From: Punctularia strigosozonata HHB-11173 SS5 | Taxonomy: Eukaryota; Basidiomycota; Agaricomycetes; Corticiales; Punctulariaceae | Direction: 5' to 3' | Assembly: GCF_000264995.1 (NCBI RefSeq) | Contig: NW_006767439.1 | Span: 776,961-840,960, forward strand | DNA: 64,000 bases | Part shown: positions 42,103 through 53,939 of the stretch, one piece after another | Layout: the number at the start of each line of letters is the position of its first letter | How positions within the stretch are numbered: position 1 is the stretch's first letter | The notes under the pieces: generated by a model | What the model saw: only the letters and a program-made list of their open reading frames with translations | What the model was told of the DNA's origin: nothing | The model's database searches: none | Position numbers and translations under genes: made by a program

Positions 42103-42581
42103 TCCCATGTGTACCCCCTCAGACCACATCCTTTCGTCATTAGCTGTGTACTTTCTGGATTCTCATCGCGTATGTACTTCGAACCCACGCACTGTAACAT
42201 TACACGACCACGATGTTCTACCAGCTCTTTTCTCCCGCTCGTTCTAGGGAAAACCCGATCTTCGTGTGGAATTATGGTTCTATGCGGAGTCGCTAAGGCC
42301 TTCCCCCGATGGTATCGAGATTGAAGAAGGTTCAATTCTGACTGTGATAGCCAGGAGCCGTAGTTTAGGTTACCCACCGTAGCATACAACGGTGCCGCGT
42401 TTCTTGCAGAACTCCCATCCTTCGGAAAGTTCCGTGCCCCTGCCACTTCGCGGCGCGCCACGGAGATAATCATGTGAACGCACAGGTCCTCTTGTCACTC
42501 ACTTCGCGCTAGGTACACCTGGCACTCGCTTGTGTCTCTCTTTCACTCGGTCGTGGGGCTCTCTAGACTCAACCACACGGC
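42103..42581. other. Intergenic, no gene seen
   Basis: About 479 bp between the FYV10 stop and the AdipoR start, on the same strand. No coding signal on either strand. Confidence 0.5.
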
Positions 42582-44518
42582 ATGTCCGAGCTTCGTCGGA
42601 GGAACCGTGACCACAGTCTCGGACTCGAGGACATCGGAGCCGATGCGGCTTCGCCGCCCACCAACTCAGTCAACGGCATCAGCGCCGAAGGTCTCGTGGG
42701 CGCCATCCAGGATCTCAGCGAGAGGGTCAGTCATACGCTGACGTGGCACGAGCTGGAGGAATGGCAGAAAGACAACGAGTACATCACTGCGGGGTACCGA
42801 AGGTAACGTTGACCCTGTCCGATGTAAATAGGGCGCTATGGATGATGAAACACGCCTTTTCACGGATGACCTCCCAAACAGGGCACGAAACAGCCTAAGA
42901 GAATGCTTGCGATCTGTCTATGCATGTATGTCTGGTCCAGCCATGCTTCCCGCCGGCACATACTCGAATTGTGACCCTCGTTATGCTGAATGCCCTCCTT
43001 TCATGGCGCCTCAGACCTCCACAATGAAACTGGTATGTTCAGATACACGCGGAAATCGCGTTACAGCGTGCCGAAGAACCCGCCACTCATTCAACTTCCG
43101 CATTCTACTGGCAGTCAATATACACAGCCATCTATGGGGCGCAGTGCTGTTCGTGCTCATCTTGTTCACCTTCAATTCCAACCACATATCGCGCTACGAA
43201 CTCTCCGCGGGATGGCTAGATCTGGGAGTTTTCACGGTGTTTCTGTCCTCGGCCGTGTTTTGCTTGAGCGCGAGCGCGTTTTATCACATGGTCGGCAGCC
43301 ATTCCGACGACGTAGGTTTTCCGCATTCGCCGCCGCTCCTCGGACCACGACTTGGACCTCGGCGCGCGATGGTATGCAAGTTGGCCGCGAAAATCGTGAC
43401 TGATAATTATTTCGACAGTTTTCGACACGCTGTCGAGCATTCGATTACACGGGAATTATCGGTGAGGACCCTTTTCGCGTACTCGCTATCAGCGAATGGA
43501 AGGAGTCAGTTGCTTACTCCGCCCGTAACCATGAACTTCATATCTCGGTCATCGTGACGGACGTTCTCAACGGCTGTCGCGACCCTTCTGCACGTGGGCT
43601 TGCTGTTTTGCGCGCAGTGTTGACCGTGGGCTCGTTTTGGCCCGCAATGTATTACGCCTTCTTCTGCGCTCCACACCTCAGAACATTCTACCTCACGGTG
43701 ATCACCGCTTGCGGCCTAGGTGAGTCGGTTTGAGGCTCGTTTAGCAGCTCGGTGGATCGTGCTATGATCGCACCGCGGTCAGGGGTGCATAACCTCATGC
43801 CCAATTTCTCGTTCCATTGCAGGTGCGGCGTTCTTCGTCCTAAACCCGGAGTACGGCAAGCCTACCCACCGTGGTGCCCGAACCAAGGCGAGTGTTCCGT
43901 CGTCTAGACTTTGATTTCTCGTAATAGGGGACTTCCGGACGTGATCTGCAGCGGCGCATGCTCTGTTTGACTGACGTTTGCTCTTCAGGTCTTCATCGGT
44001 CTCGGATTGAGCGGCGTCGTGCCGTCCGCTCACGCCTTGGCCATCCACGGCGCCCACGATTTGTGGCATAATCTGGGTTTCAGTTACCTCATCGCCTCCG
44101 GCGCGCTGTATATCTTTGGGGCGCTGCTCTAGTGCGACTTTTTCGCTGCACATGCGTGTCCAGCCCGATTAATATTTGTTATTTGTCCCCATAGCGCCAA
44201 CAGGATCCCCGAAAGATTCGCTCCCGGGAGGTGAATAATATTGTCTGAACGGCACGCCGCCGCGGCTGTGGAACGATCGGCGGGGCCGTCACTCCAAGGA
44301 GATCGTTCCTTGCGCGGTGTCTCATTCCAATAACGCCTACGTGCATCGTGGTTCAGCCACTGACACCGCCTTTTGATAGATTCGATTATTTTTTCGCCTC
44401 ACACCAGCTATTTCACTTGTGCGTCGTGCTCGCTGCGCTGGCGCACTACGGCGGCGTATTGAAGGCGTTCGATTACTGGCACGGACGGAACACGCTGCAG
44501 CCATGCCTTTCATCCTGA
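42582..44518 (+). CDS. AdipoR/haemolysin-III family seven-TM protein (Izh-like)
   Basis: Multi-exon gene starting MSELRRRNRDHSLGLEDIGA. After a soluble N-terminus of about 75 residues the exons give LRECLRSVYAYLHNETVNIH then SHLWGAVLF, the PAQR hallmark HNExVNxxxHxxG. ASAFYHMVGSHSDD follows (the Ser-x3-His zinc-site region), then FDYTGIIVLTVGSFWPAMYY, and last FDYFFASHQLFHLCVVLAAL then AHYGG, with the second pair of zinc-binding histidines. All seven membrane helices can be followed. The family acts as membrane-embedded zinc-dependent hydrolases or receptors linked to lipid and zinc homeostasis. Ligand unknown. The stop TGA lies at 44516-44518 after GRNTLQPCLSS. Confidence 0.9.
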
Positions 44519-45601
44519 TTCGTTCCTCGGCGGGAAGCCGTGGCTCGCGTGAGTCAGGCGGTTCGTAACAAGCGTTGATTACGGTTTCTGTGACAATGTA
44601 ACCACCATACTTAGCATCGCCCTGGATGACGGTACCGACCGCATGAAGGCAGATGAAGGTATTTCGGGAGCGGTGCTGCGCTCGTCACCCCGGAGGCCCG
44701 TGGCGAGCCACGAGGAGCGAGGCGTTTGTTCTTTCGCAGAAACCCGGAGGGTTGTCGCTGTTGTAAAATGAACGGCGTCGTTCGGATCGATGTTTGTCTG
44801 GAATGGTGACGGAGTCGCGGCGCGTCGAGATCGCGGTAGAAATAAAGGATAGATATTATACCGCTCGGTTTCAAGCACATGTCTGGGAAAGGCGTGCAGC
44901 GTGGTTGCGGATCGACGTGCAAACACGCTGCGATTTCTCGTCATGTCGCTTACGTGGAAGACGGAGCCGTGCCGCATGACGGAAGCATCTACCGTCTTGG
45001 TCTCAAAGCGTAGGCAAAGCGGTGGTGCCTCGAGGCCGGAATGCCCACGGACCCGTCTGCGGTCGTCACGGATTACACAGGGCTGCTGCTGCCATGAAGC
45101 TGGCCCACACCACAAATGCCCTTGTCTTTCTCGCTACCGACTGGAGAAGGTTCCGGCGAACCAGCGAGAAGGCAAAGCGGGGGCACGTGGCCTTTTTGCT
45201 ATGTCCGAAGCTCAATTGGTTTTACTCGAATTTGTCGACGGCCCGCGCGCTTTTACTCGGAGGCCCCGAGGGCAACCGTGGCCGGGCGACGGACGTGCAG
45301 CCGCGGGTTCGAGCAGCTGTGGTTGCGCGGTGCAGCATCCGCGAGGCGCCATGGAGATGCTGGCAGCAGATGAAAAAGGGACGCAGTGAGAACGCGGAGC
45401 AGCTGGAAATGAGAATGAAACGGTCCCGAGGTTGCCGGGCCAAGGGGCCGATCTGGCGTACCTCGCTCGACCCCCCGGCGCGGCTCAGCGCGGCTCCCAG
45501 CAGCCGGCACCTGCCTTTGCGCCTCTTTGCGCGTGGGTGTTGTTCGGACTTTCGTGCGATGCATCGTTCCGATTCTGGATGCCCCTCTCGCAGACCGATA
45601 C
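44519..45601. other. Intergenic, no supported gene
   Basis: About 1.1 kb between the AdipoR gene and the P450 TATA box. A 178-codon minus-strand frame (44579-45115) and overlapping plus frames exist, but they have no recognisable domain and Arg/Ser-rich, noise-like composition. Confidence 0.45.
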
Positions 45602-45615
45602 ATATATATATATAA
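45602..45615 (+). promoter_or_regulatory. TATA box of the P450 gene
   Basis: An ATATATATATATAA run ends about 36 bp upstream of the P450 ATG at 45652. Position and orientation suit a TATA element; the short distance implies a very short leader. Confidence 0.55.
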
Positions 45616-45651
45616 CACCTAAACATATGCCCCATCCTCCCGTAGTCAGTC

Positions 45652-47606
45652 ATGTATCCGGTCGGCCTCCAACCCTTGGCCTCCGCCTTCCTCGCCTCGG
45701 GCTGGACGACGCAAGTCGCGATAGCACTCCTCGGCGTCGTCCTCATCCTCCACTTCACCTTCGCCCTCGCCAACGAAGAAGACGACGGCCCGACATGGCT
45801 CCCGCAGCACTCGTTCCTCAACCTTATCCCCTTCTACTCAAAGCGCCATGATTTCCTCCGCTGGGGCTTTTGGATCACGGGCGAGCCGCTGTTTCGATTC
45901 AACCTGCTCGGGGTACGTCAACGTGCAACGCTCTCCGGAGCCGCAGACCATGATCGGAGACCTAATGACTGGCTCGGAACTTAGCGCACGGTCGTCGCGG
46001 TGTCAGGCCAGGTCGGCAGACGGACGTTCTTCAACGCGAAGGGCTTGGACTTGCACGAAGGGTTTCAGTCGCTGAGCGGCGCAGTGAGTGCTCTCTCCCC
46101 CGTCGCACCGGCCGGTCCCTCCTAAGCCCCGCCGCCCGCTTTCCCACAGATACCCATCGTCAAGGGTGTCACCTCGGACCTGCACGCGCGTTCCATCCAG
46201 CTGATCAGCAGACGCCTCGGCTGCGTCCAGAAGGAAGATCGTCTAATTCAGCGTAAGCCCCCGCTCACCGTCGCTCGGGGGGAGTATTCGCGACTAATCC
46301 GGCGAATCGCACGACTTTCCGTTTTCGCAGTGATACCGCTGCTCTTGACCGATTGCAAGCAGGTCTTCGAGAATTGGGGCAAGGACGGCATTTTGGATCC
46401 ATTTGAACGCGTCTACGAAGTGCGTCAGGCTTCTCGAAATAGATTTCAATCAAACGCTTGTACTGACTTGTCCCCCCGTCTTTCCTCCGCCGGTCTTCTT
46501 CCCTCGCACAGCTCGTCTTCCAGACAAGCGTGCGAAGCCTCTCGTGTGCCGAGATCGCAGACGACACCAGCATCGTGCGCCGACTGAAGAGCCTCTACGA
46601 CATCCTCGATCGTGGCAATACCTCCGTCACGGTCCTCCTGCCGCTTCTCCCCAGCCCCGCGGCGATGCGGAACTGGTGGGCCACGAAGCAGATCCACGAC
46701 ATCATCCTCGGCGCGATCAATGCCCGCGCGAACAGCGGCAGTCCTCAGCACGACACTTTGCAGATGCTGCTCGACGAAGGCGACGACAAGACGATCATCG
46801 TCGGTTTTATGATGGGTTTGATCGTCGCCAGCGCCCGGTCGACCGGGACTACAGGTTCGTCTGTGGCGCGGCGCTCCTCCGACTCGATTGAGCTCTCGGC
46901 TTACCTGCCTTGTCCAGCGTCGTGGCTGCTGACCTTTCTCGGTTCTCATCCCGAGTGGCGAAACGCGATTAAGGCTGAATTCCAAGATCTGCTCGACTAC
47001 CACGCCTCCCTCTCACCCTCTTCCTCGTCCGACGAAGTCCCGCTCTCGACGCGGCTGGCCGCGATTCCATTAGAATCCTGGGAACGTTCTACGCCCGTCT
47101 TCGACCGCGTTCTACACGAGACGCTCCGCCTCGCGCAGCCCCACGTTGCGATGCGGCGCAACGTCGGCCCCGAGTTTCACATAGGCGATAAGGCGATTCC
47201 GACGGGAACCTACGTCGTGTACCCATTCGCGGATATCCACCTGGACGACAAGCTCTACCCTGATCCATGGAAGTTCGACCCGTCCAGGCCGGAGCCCAAG
47301 GAAGCCTACTCGTACGCAGGATGGGGAGCCGGTAAGCATCCACGCCGCCGCTCCGGGTCTCCACCGAGCATTCATCACTGACTGCGGTTTCCAACAGGCA
47401 AGATCGTATGTCAGGGCCAGCGCCTGGCGCGCCTCGAGCTCAAGCTCATCACGGCGATGATGCTCCTCGGCTTCGATTACTCGGTCACGGACAAAATGGG
47501 GTCCCCCGCCCCTCCTCCGCGACCTAATTGGAACGACACCCTCACCTGCCGGCCTCCAGGTGGCAGCTGCTGCTTCAAATACACCCGGACGGATCGTCCC
47601 TTGTAA
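45652..47606 (+). CDS. Cytochrome P450, prostacyclin-synthase-like class
   Basis: Seven exons (45652-45912, 45985-46083, 46150-46252, 46331-46419, 46512-46854, 46918-47331, 47398-47606) close exactly to 505 aa. An N-terminal anchor (QVAIALLGVVLILHFTF) fits an ER membrane protein. The K-helix ExxR is in VLHETLRLAQ. The heme loop is YAGWGAGKIVCQGQRLARLE with the cysteine ligand in VCQG. The heme loop opens WGAG instead of FGxG and the I-helix reads GLIVASARSTGTTASWLL without the usual acid-threonine pair. Both features recall the CYP7/CYP8 branch (prostacyclin synthase heme loop WGAGHNHCLG), some of which rearrange peroxides without an external electron donor. The reaction here is unknown. Confidence 0.9.
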
Positions 47607-50009
47607 CTTATCACGCATGCCGCATGCTTCCCCCCCTTTCGACGCCACAGTCGATTTTTATACGCACCGACGCTCAAGAACTTCCGTAACGCCCAAACCC
47701 CATACAACCCGACCCTGTTTCCATTAGACATTCCTGGAGGATCCGCGTACTGACACGCTGGGTCGCTCCACCTCCATTGATCTAGAAACGTCACTTATCC
47801 TTATTACTCCCTCGCATCTGGTTCGAAGCAACGAAATTCTCTCCACGCAATCACCCCGTCAAATACTACACACACACACCCTCGCTTTTGTATCTATGGC
47901 ATTCGCCGCTCTAGCAGCGTGCGCGACTCGCAGATCCCTAACGGCTCTCAATGGACCCCCGAAAGTAGCAGTATAGCCTCCCATCATGTTTACCTTATGC
48001 TCGTCGTAATACATGCTTAGTGCCCTCGGCGCTTGTCGCCGTTTTGACCATCGAGTGTACGATGTACATTAATCATCGCGCCTGCGCGGTCGGGATCCGG
48101 AGGGAGCCGAGGCCACGAGCCAATCGTCCTTCACTCAATCTCGTACGACGTTCTGAGTGGCATGCCACTCAGCCGTATGCATAGCGCCCGTTACGTGGTG
48201 TGCATGCGCACACACGGGGACCACCGCTGATCACCGCCGGTCTATCCGACGTGAAGGACACGTCCTGAAGCTTCTGGGAGAGTTTGCGCGTGTCTCCGTG
48301 GCACACGCGGGCTCAGAAGGAAACCGCAGTGCTACGCCGCTCCGCCGTTCTGGGTGAAGGGCCGTTTCTGATGTCACGGCCCTGCGCAGTGCCAGGGGGA
48401 GGAAGGGGATTGGGGCGTTCACGTTCAATGACGAGTCCGCAAACGTTGCCAGCCGCAGCCGGTCCCGCGATCGCGTTTTCGGTGCGATACACCCCGGGCG
48501 CGTGCGCTTTCGCTACCAATACACTCATACTTACTTTTGGGTGCGGGTGCGCAGAGAGAGATTAGATATGGCCCGCATTGCGCCGCCATCGGTGGGCGGG
48601 GCTGAGTCCCACGATCATATGGGCCCGTCGTGCGGCAATCGTCGAGCTTTGCTGGCCCGATGAGAACATCGCGTGCGTAGGTCGGATGCGCACTTGTGCC
48701 ACTTCCGCCGGCGAGAACGAAGCTATCAGGCATCCAATAGCATGAGAGGCTTTAGCATAGTACGCTAACTTAACAAAGGGAAGAAGAAGACGCTGTTGCA
48801 GCGATGAGCCCAGAAGAAGAGATGCGACCGCTTATGTCCGTCCAGAGATAAAGCGGATGGCGTCAGATTGAACTGACATACCCTTGTTCCTACCAAGCAT
48901 AACTTTGACTTCAAGCAAGACCAGCAAGCGATGCCTAGCAAGGCCCCGGTGATCGAGGGAGCCTGAGATATGTTGCGAGGCACTCTTACAATTTAATTAT
49001 GAAGCTTGAAGTGTCTTGTTTGTACCTTATACTTTGACTTCGATCGACTGTCCAAGGTTTGTCCTGCAGTACCGAATTCCCGGAACTGTAAAAAAGAAAC
49101 GATACGCGTGCTAGTGGATCGCGATGCCGATTGACGAAGGTTTCGTGCTGTCTTGCGCCAGAGGCCGCCGGGCTACGCAGCTGCCCCCAGCATATGATTA
49201 CGGGGTCCGATCGAATGCCTTGGGAAAAGGTGCGTATCGCTCCTCCGGTCTGCTATGCAGTTCCGTGTCAACGGTATCATGTAGAGGCAGTGAATACATA
49301 TCAACGAGTTCCACATATCCACATGCTGGGGAACTGAGCGTGTGATGGTTCGGAACCTCGGAAGAAATAGATCCGCGAGATCGCGAGTAGCTGCAGCTGA
49401 ATTGAACGGGCACAGTTGCGAATAGCGTCCTGTCGGCCCCGCGAGTATTCCGTATGACTAGTACAAGAGTGAGCAGATTGTTCACCACCTCCGGGTATGA
49501 TTGGCGATAATATTCGAGGACAACATCAAGACAAGGGAAGATAGCACTCCATGTAAAAGCTTGTATTCCCTGCTTTCACACTGAAATACGGCCGGACAAG
49601 GGAAGAGCGTAAGATGTACTCCATGTCAGTGAAACACCGCAGGGTGGGACGTGATGCTCGCCGAGCGCGGAGATGGCGCTGAAAAATGAGTTCCTTTCAC
49701 GTGATCGCGTCCGGAAGATCACGCGGAAAGCGTGCGCTTACACAGCTTTCGGGTTGCACCCGATCTTGTCGAGCTGCCCCTAAGCAGCGCGTCCGGTTCT
49801 CCTGCTGCTGCTCTGGTCTAAGGCTCCGTGAAAACGCACGGATTAGCGCGCTTTGAGTAGTGTGGACATTTTATAACCTGATCTCCCGGTTGGTTTGCTT
49901 AGTCACGTTTGCTCACTGTGTGGGATGCCTCCAACTTGCTAATCTATGATGCAGGAATTGCACATCTTCAGTCATCTTAATATATAAACAAGCTTCAACA
50001 CGTTCGAAG
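47607..50009. other. Large intergenic region, no supported gene
   Basis: About 2.4 kb between the P450 and the LIM gene. Short frames on both strands show no recognisable content. A GACAAGGGAAGA motif occurs twice near 49530-49610, each time followed within 20 bp by ACTCCATGT. A TATATAAA lies at 49981-49988, only about 22 bp before the LIM ATG. No inverted-repeat element was recognised. Confidence 0.45.
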
Positions 50010-53000
50010 ATGGCGCAGAATACGTATTCCGGATATGTTCAGCAGCAGCAGCAGCAACATCCGCAACCCGCATATAACCGTGCAGCTCCGTCGCAACCAT
50101 ACGCGCTTCCTCCCTCGAGGCAAACATCGGCATATCCTACTCCTGCACCAGGCCGTTCATACCCCACAAGTTCTTTTGGGCCTCCCCAGACCCCTTCTGG
50201 AACACCAGCGCAATCTGGATTCCAAACCCCATATCAGTTCACGCGACCGCATCCTCCACCGAGTCAACCACCAGCTCCTGCACAGAACCCATATAACCAA
50301 GCCGCTTCAGGCCCTATACCCCCACCCCAACATTCCTACCCTCAATTCCAAGGACAATCACAGACACAATCGCATCAGCAAACCGTGTATTATCAGCGTC
50401 AGCAACCACATCCGTACAGCCGGCAACATCAACACGCTGTCTACAGTTCACACCAGCCTACAGCTCATGTACCCCTGCATCACAACCAACCTCAGCTTCC
50501 GCAACAGGGTCCGGTTTATCGATCTCAGTATCCCCATTCCCCAATCCCCTCGTCGCAGATGCAGCCGTCGTCATCATTTTCATACTCGGCGCCTGCTCAA
50601 GCTGCTCCTCCGACGTCAAATCACTATACAACATACCAGGCGACTCAACCACAAGCATCCCCAACGACCAGCGTTGCTCAGCAGGCATCACCATCGATGA
50701 CGCGTTCAGATTCGAGTTACTTCACTTCACCTCAACAGCCTCAGGTGGCAACCAACATACCAATGCAACATCCCATCCCTTCACACCCGGTTGCAATAGA
50801 CAGGATGCAAGCCACATCTCCCGCACCTCCGGTCACTTCGCCCACCGCAGCTTCCCGTCGACCGCTTCCTATGCCCTCAGGGTCACCTCCGAAACCCATG
50901 AGATCGCGACCAGAGTCGATGCCACCGCCGACGTCTTCATTTGGCCCTCCCAACGCCACGAGCCCCACGTCCCCGAGAGCACCGCCAACCGCTGCGTTCG
51001 CGAAGGCTCAAGCAGTTTTTGCCGGGGGTTCTTCCGGTTTTACGGTTCCTCAGGCCTCGGCACCTTCTCGTTCTCCGTCGCCGCCCTCGGGCACTCCATC
51101 AGGAATAGGTAGACGCCCTTTGCCCATGCCAGCTGGCGCCCATGGTGTTACATCGCCTCCGCCTATTCCGTCCGGCGTAGCACCCTCCCCTCGTGCACAG
51201 AAGTCCTTCTCTGTGGACTCTAGCGCCGGTTTGAATCATAATGTACGCGTCCGGAGCACCAGTCCCGTGAAGGATCCGGGTAGCCCGAGAAAGGCTGTGG
51301 GGCCCCTTCAGTCGGCTTTCTCACCTCCTCCTGCCGATCTGTCCGGATCCAGCAGCCAAGATGCCCGGGACGCAGCAAGCGGTGCACTCGGAACAACGAG
51401 TGCAAGGCCTAGTTCCACTTCTGGACAGAAGTTCGTGCCGCTGTGGAAGCGCAACCTGCCTGGCTACAACGCTGCGGCTGCATCCGGTAACTCCGCCAAC
51501 GCGGCCGGGAGCATGTCTCCACCCGCTGAGAACGCTGCTCAACCGAGCTCGAGTCGCGTCAATGATACCCCGGTGACAAGGCGAGGAATCGTGGCCGGCG
51601 CTGTATCTGCATTCAACCAGGGTGTTCCATCCAGTCCGACGAAAGCGAACGGAGGCTCCGGACGTCCACTTCCGTCGTCGCCCACGAAAGCTCCGGACGT
51701 GAGCCAGATCGTCGGCTCAGGCAGTACGCCTATGCAGAGAGCTAGAACTCAACCAGACCATCCCTCGGAACGAGAGTCTGAGTCTCCCACACGCAGCGCA
51801 TTGAGAGCAAATTCACCGTCGAAGATTGCGAGGTCATATACATCCACTTCACAGACAGGCGTAGACTATGAGGGAGGTCGATTACCAACCCACGTCGCGG
51901 CCCGCTCGCCGTATGCGGAGCAAGCTGCCCATCCACAATCTGCACACTCCGCCTCGGATTCCCCGAGAGAGACGCGTAGTCGAACAGCTTCGCCTGCGAA
52001 GGTCACATTCAACCTTCCCGACCCCTCTAATTCAGTGGAGGATGGACGCACAGGACGAACCCCGAGTCCGCAGTACGGGATTCTGGATATGCCACGGCGG
52101 CATGGCACTAACGTCGACTTGGATGATGTCCGAGACGGTACGCAGCATGGCACGGATCAGCGTCCCCAGAGCATGGCATTGCGGCTTGCGGCTATGACCC
52201 TCGAAGGAAATCACCGTCAAGCGGATCAAGTGAGCAGCCATCGCCGTTCACCGTCGAGGGATACGCAGTCGCCTGCAGGTTGGCCCACCAACCTTCCTCC
52301 GCTTCCCCGTGCTCCAAGTGCCGTTCCCGCATCGCCTCAGCGTCATTCACCAAGCCGGAGGCAGTACATCGACCTAGACGATGCCCCACCGCCGTCGCTC
52401 CGACGATCGCCTTCTCCCGCTCCGGATTGGCAGAAGGGCAGCCAGACGCGAGACGCCCCGCCGGTCAACCGTTCGCCGGTAATTGAGATGTCCCACCCCG
52501 TGCCGCAGCGACCGGTCGTAATTCAGCATATTCCGGGAGCCACACCGAGTCCGGCACCTCATACTCAACAACGTAGAGACCCACACCGCGCATCGATACC
52601 GAAAATTTCGTTCCCTGGAGATCCAGGTAGCGATTCGGACGATGACTTGGCCGCTCCACGCATATCCGTGTCCGGTCCAGATGGGCCACCTTCAATCTCG
52701 GTCTCAATTTCTCCGCCAGCAAACTCCGGGTCCGGTCCGAGTGCGGCTCCGATGATCTCTGTGTCGCCGCCCTCCATTTCCATTTCGCGAGACGATGACT
52801 TCAGCTCCGGTCCGTCTATCAGTATCTCAGGACCGGATGAGCCATCTATTAGTGTGTCTGGACCCGAGGATTCGGCATCTTCCCGTGCGGACAGACATAG
52901 GAATTTACCACCTGTCGTTCGGCCTCCACCTGGCGCGCTCATATGCGGCGGTTGTGGCGGGGCGATCATTGGAAGAATCGTCAACGCTATAGGGGTGCGG

Positions 53001-53745
53001 TGGCACCCGCAGTGTTTTAAGTGCGTAAAAGTTTTCGCCTTCCACGGAACACAGTGTTCAATAAGGCTTCTTTTTAGGTGTTGTATTTGCAGCGAACTCT
53101 TGGAGCATGTCAGCAGTTATGAGCACGAAGGGCGGCCATATTGCAACCTGGACTACCACGAGGTTAGTACACGTCAGTATGCCGCGGCGTGATCGGACCT
53201 TGACCTGTCAAATCTTCATTCAGATATTCGCGCCAAGATGTCATCACTGCAAGACGCCCATCGTGGACGAGCGTTTCATCACGCTGGACGACCCGGCGTT
53301 AGGCAAGCGCACCTACCACGAGCAACACTTTTTCTGTGCGGAATGCGGAGATCCCTTCTTAACGCCTACCATTGACCACGAACGTGCCGGCGGTGGATTG
53401 ACGGTCACCGGCGACGGCGATTTCGAGGATGACGATGTCGGCTTTACTGTCTACCGTGGGCATCCGTACTGCGAGGCGTGTCATGTCAGGCTTCGGCTTC
53501 CGAAGTGCAAACGATGTAAGAAAAGCATCAGAGACGGGGCGAGGGCGGTGGAGGCTCTCGGGGGCAAATGGTGTTGGGAATGCTTCGTTTGCACGGTGAG
53601 CGCCCACATGCGCATTCATGCCTCCTTGGAGCTGACCATGGTATAGGGCTGCGAAAGGCCGTTTGAGGATCCGTCGTTTTTCATTCGGGATAGTAAGCCT
53701 TTCTGCGAATCGTGCTTCAGCATCATCATCAAGAGTGAACTGTGA
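50010..53745 (+). CDS. Paxillin-like LIM-domain protein
   Basis: Four exons (50010-53020, 53078-53162, 53224-53595, 53647-53745) close exactly to 1188 aa. About 975 residues of Gln/Pro/Ser-rich disorder come first, including many SxPP and proline motifs. A repetitive stretch at about residues 885-955 is built from PSISVSGP-like units. Three LIM domains then occupy the C-terminus. LIM1 holds CGGCGG, WHPQCFKCCICSELLEHV and YCNLDYHE; LIM2 CHHCKTPIVDERF and HEQHFFCAECG; LIM3 CKRCKKSIRDGAR and CWECFVCTGCERPF. The first intron uses a donor inside AAG (AA/GTGCGT), which restores the HxxCxxC spacing. The layout matches Pxl1, which acts at the cell cortex and septum with Rho and formin partners. The very near TATATAAA upstream leaves the 5' end uncertain. 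Confidence 0.88.
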
Positions 53746-53939
53746 TTTGGCCATAATTCCTGGACCATCGCAGTGGACTATTCATATCGGTGGTGCTTAC
53801 GATTGCAGTTGAAATCATTGCAAACGGTCGATGTTGTACATTGTTCTGACATAGTAACGAGAATAGTGATTATCGCTCAGTCTTATGCCTCGTCAGGCTC
53901 CGCTTAAATGACCTCTTTGTAACTGCGATCCCAATGTCG

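Noticed and set aside
44579-45115. 178-codon minus-strand open frame
   Set aside because: Noise-like composition and no recognisable motif or intron signals.
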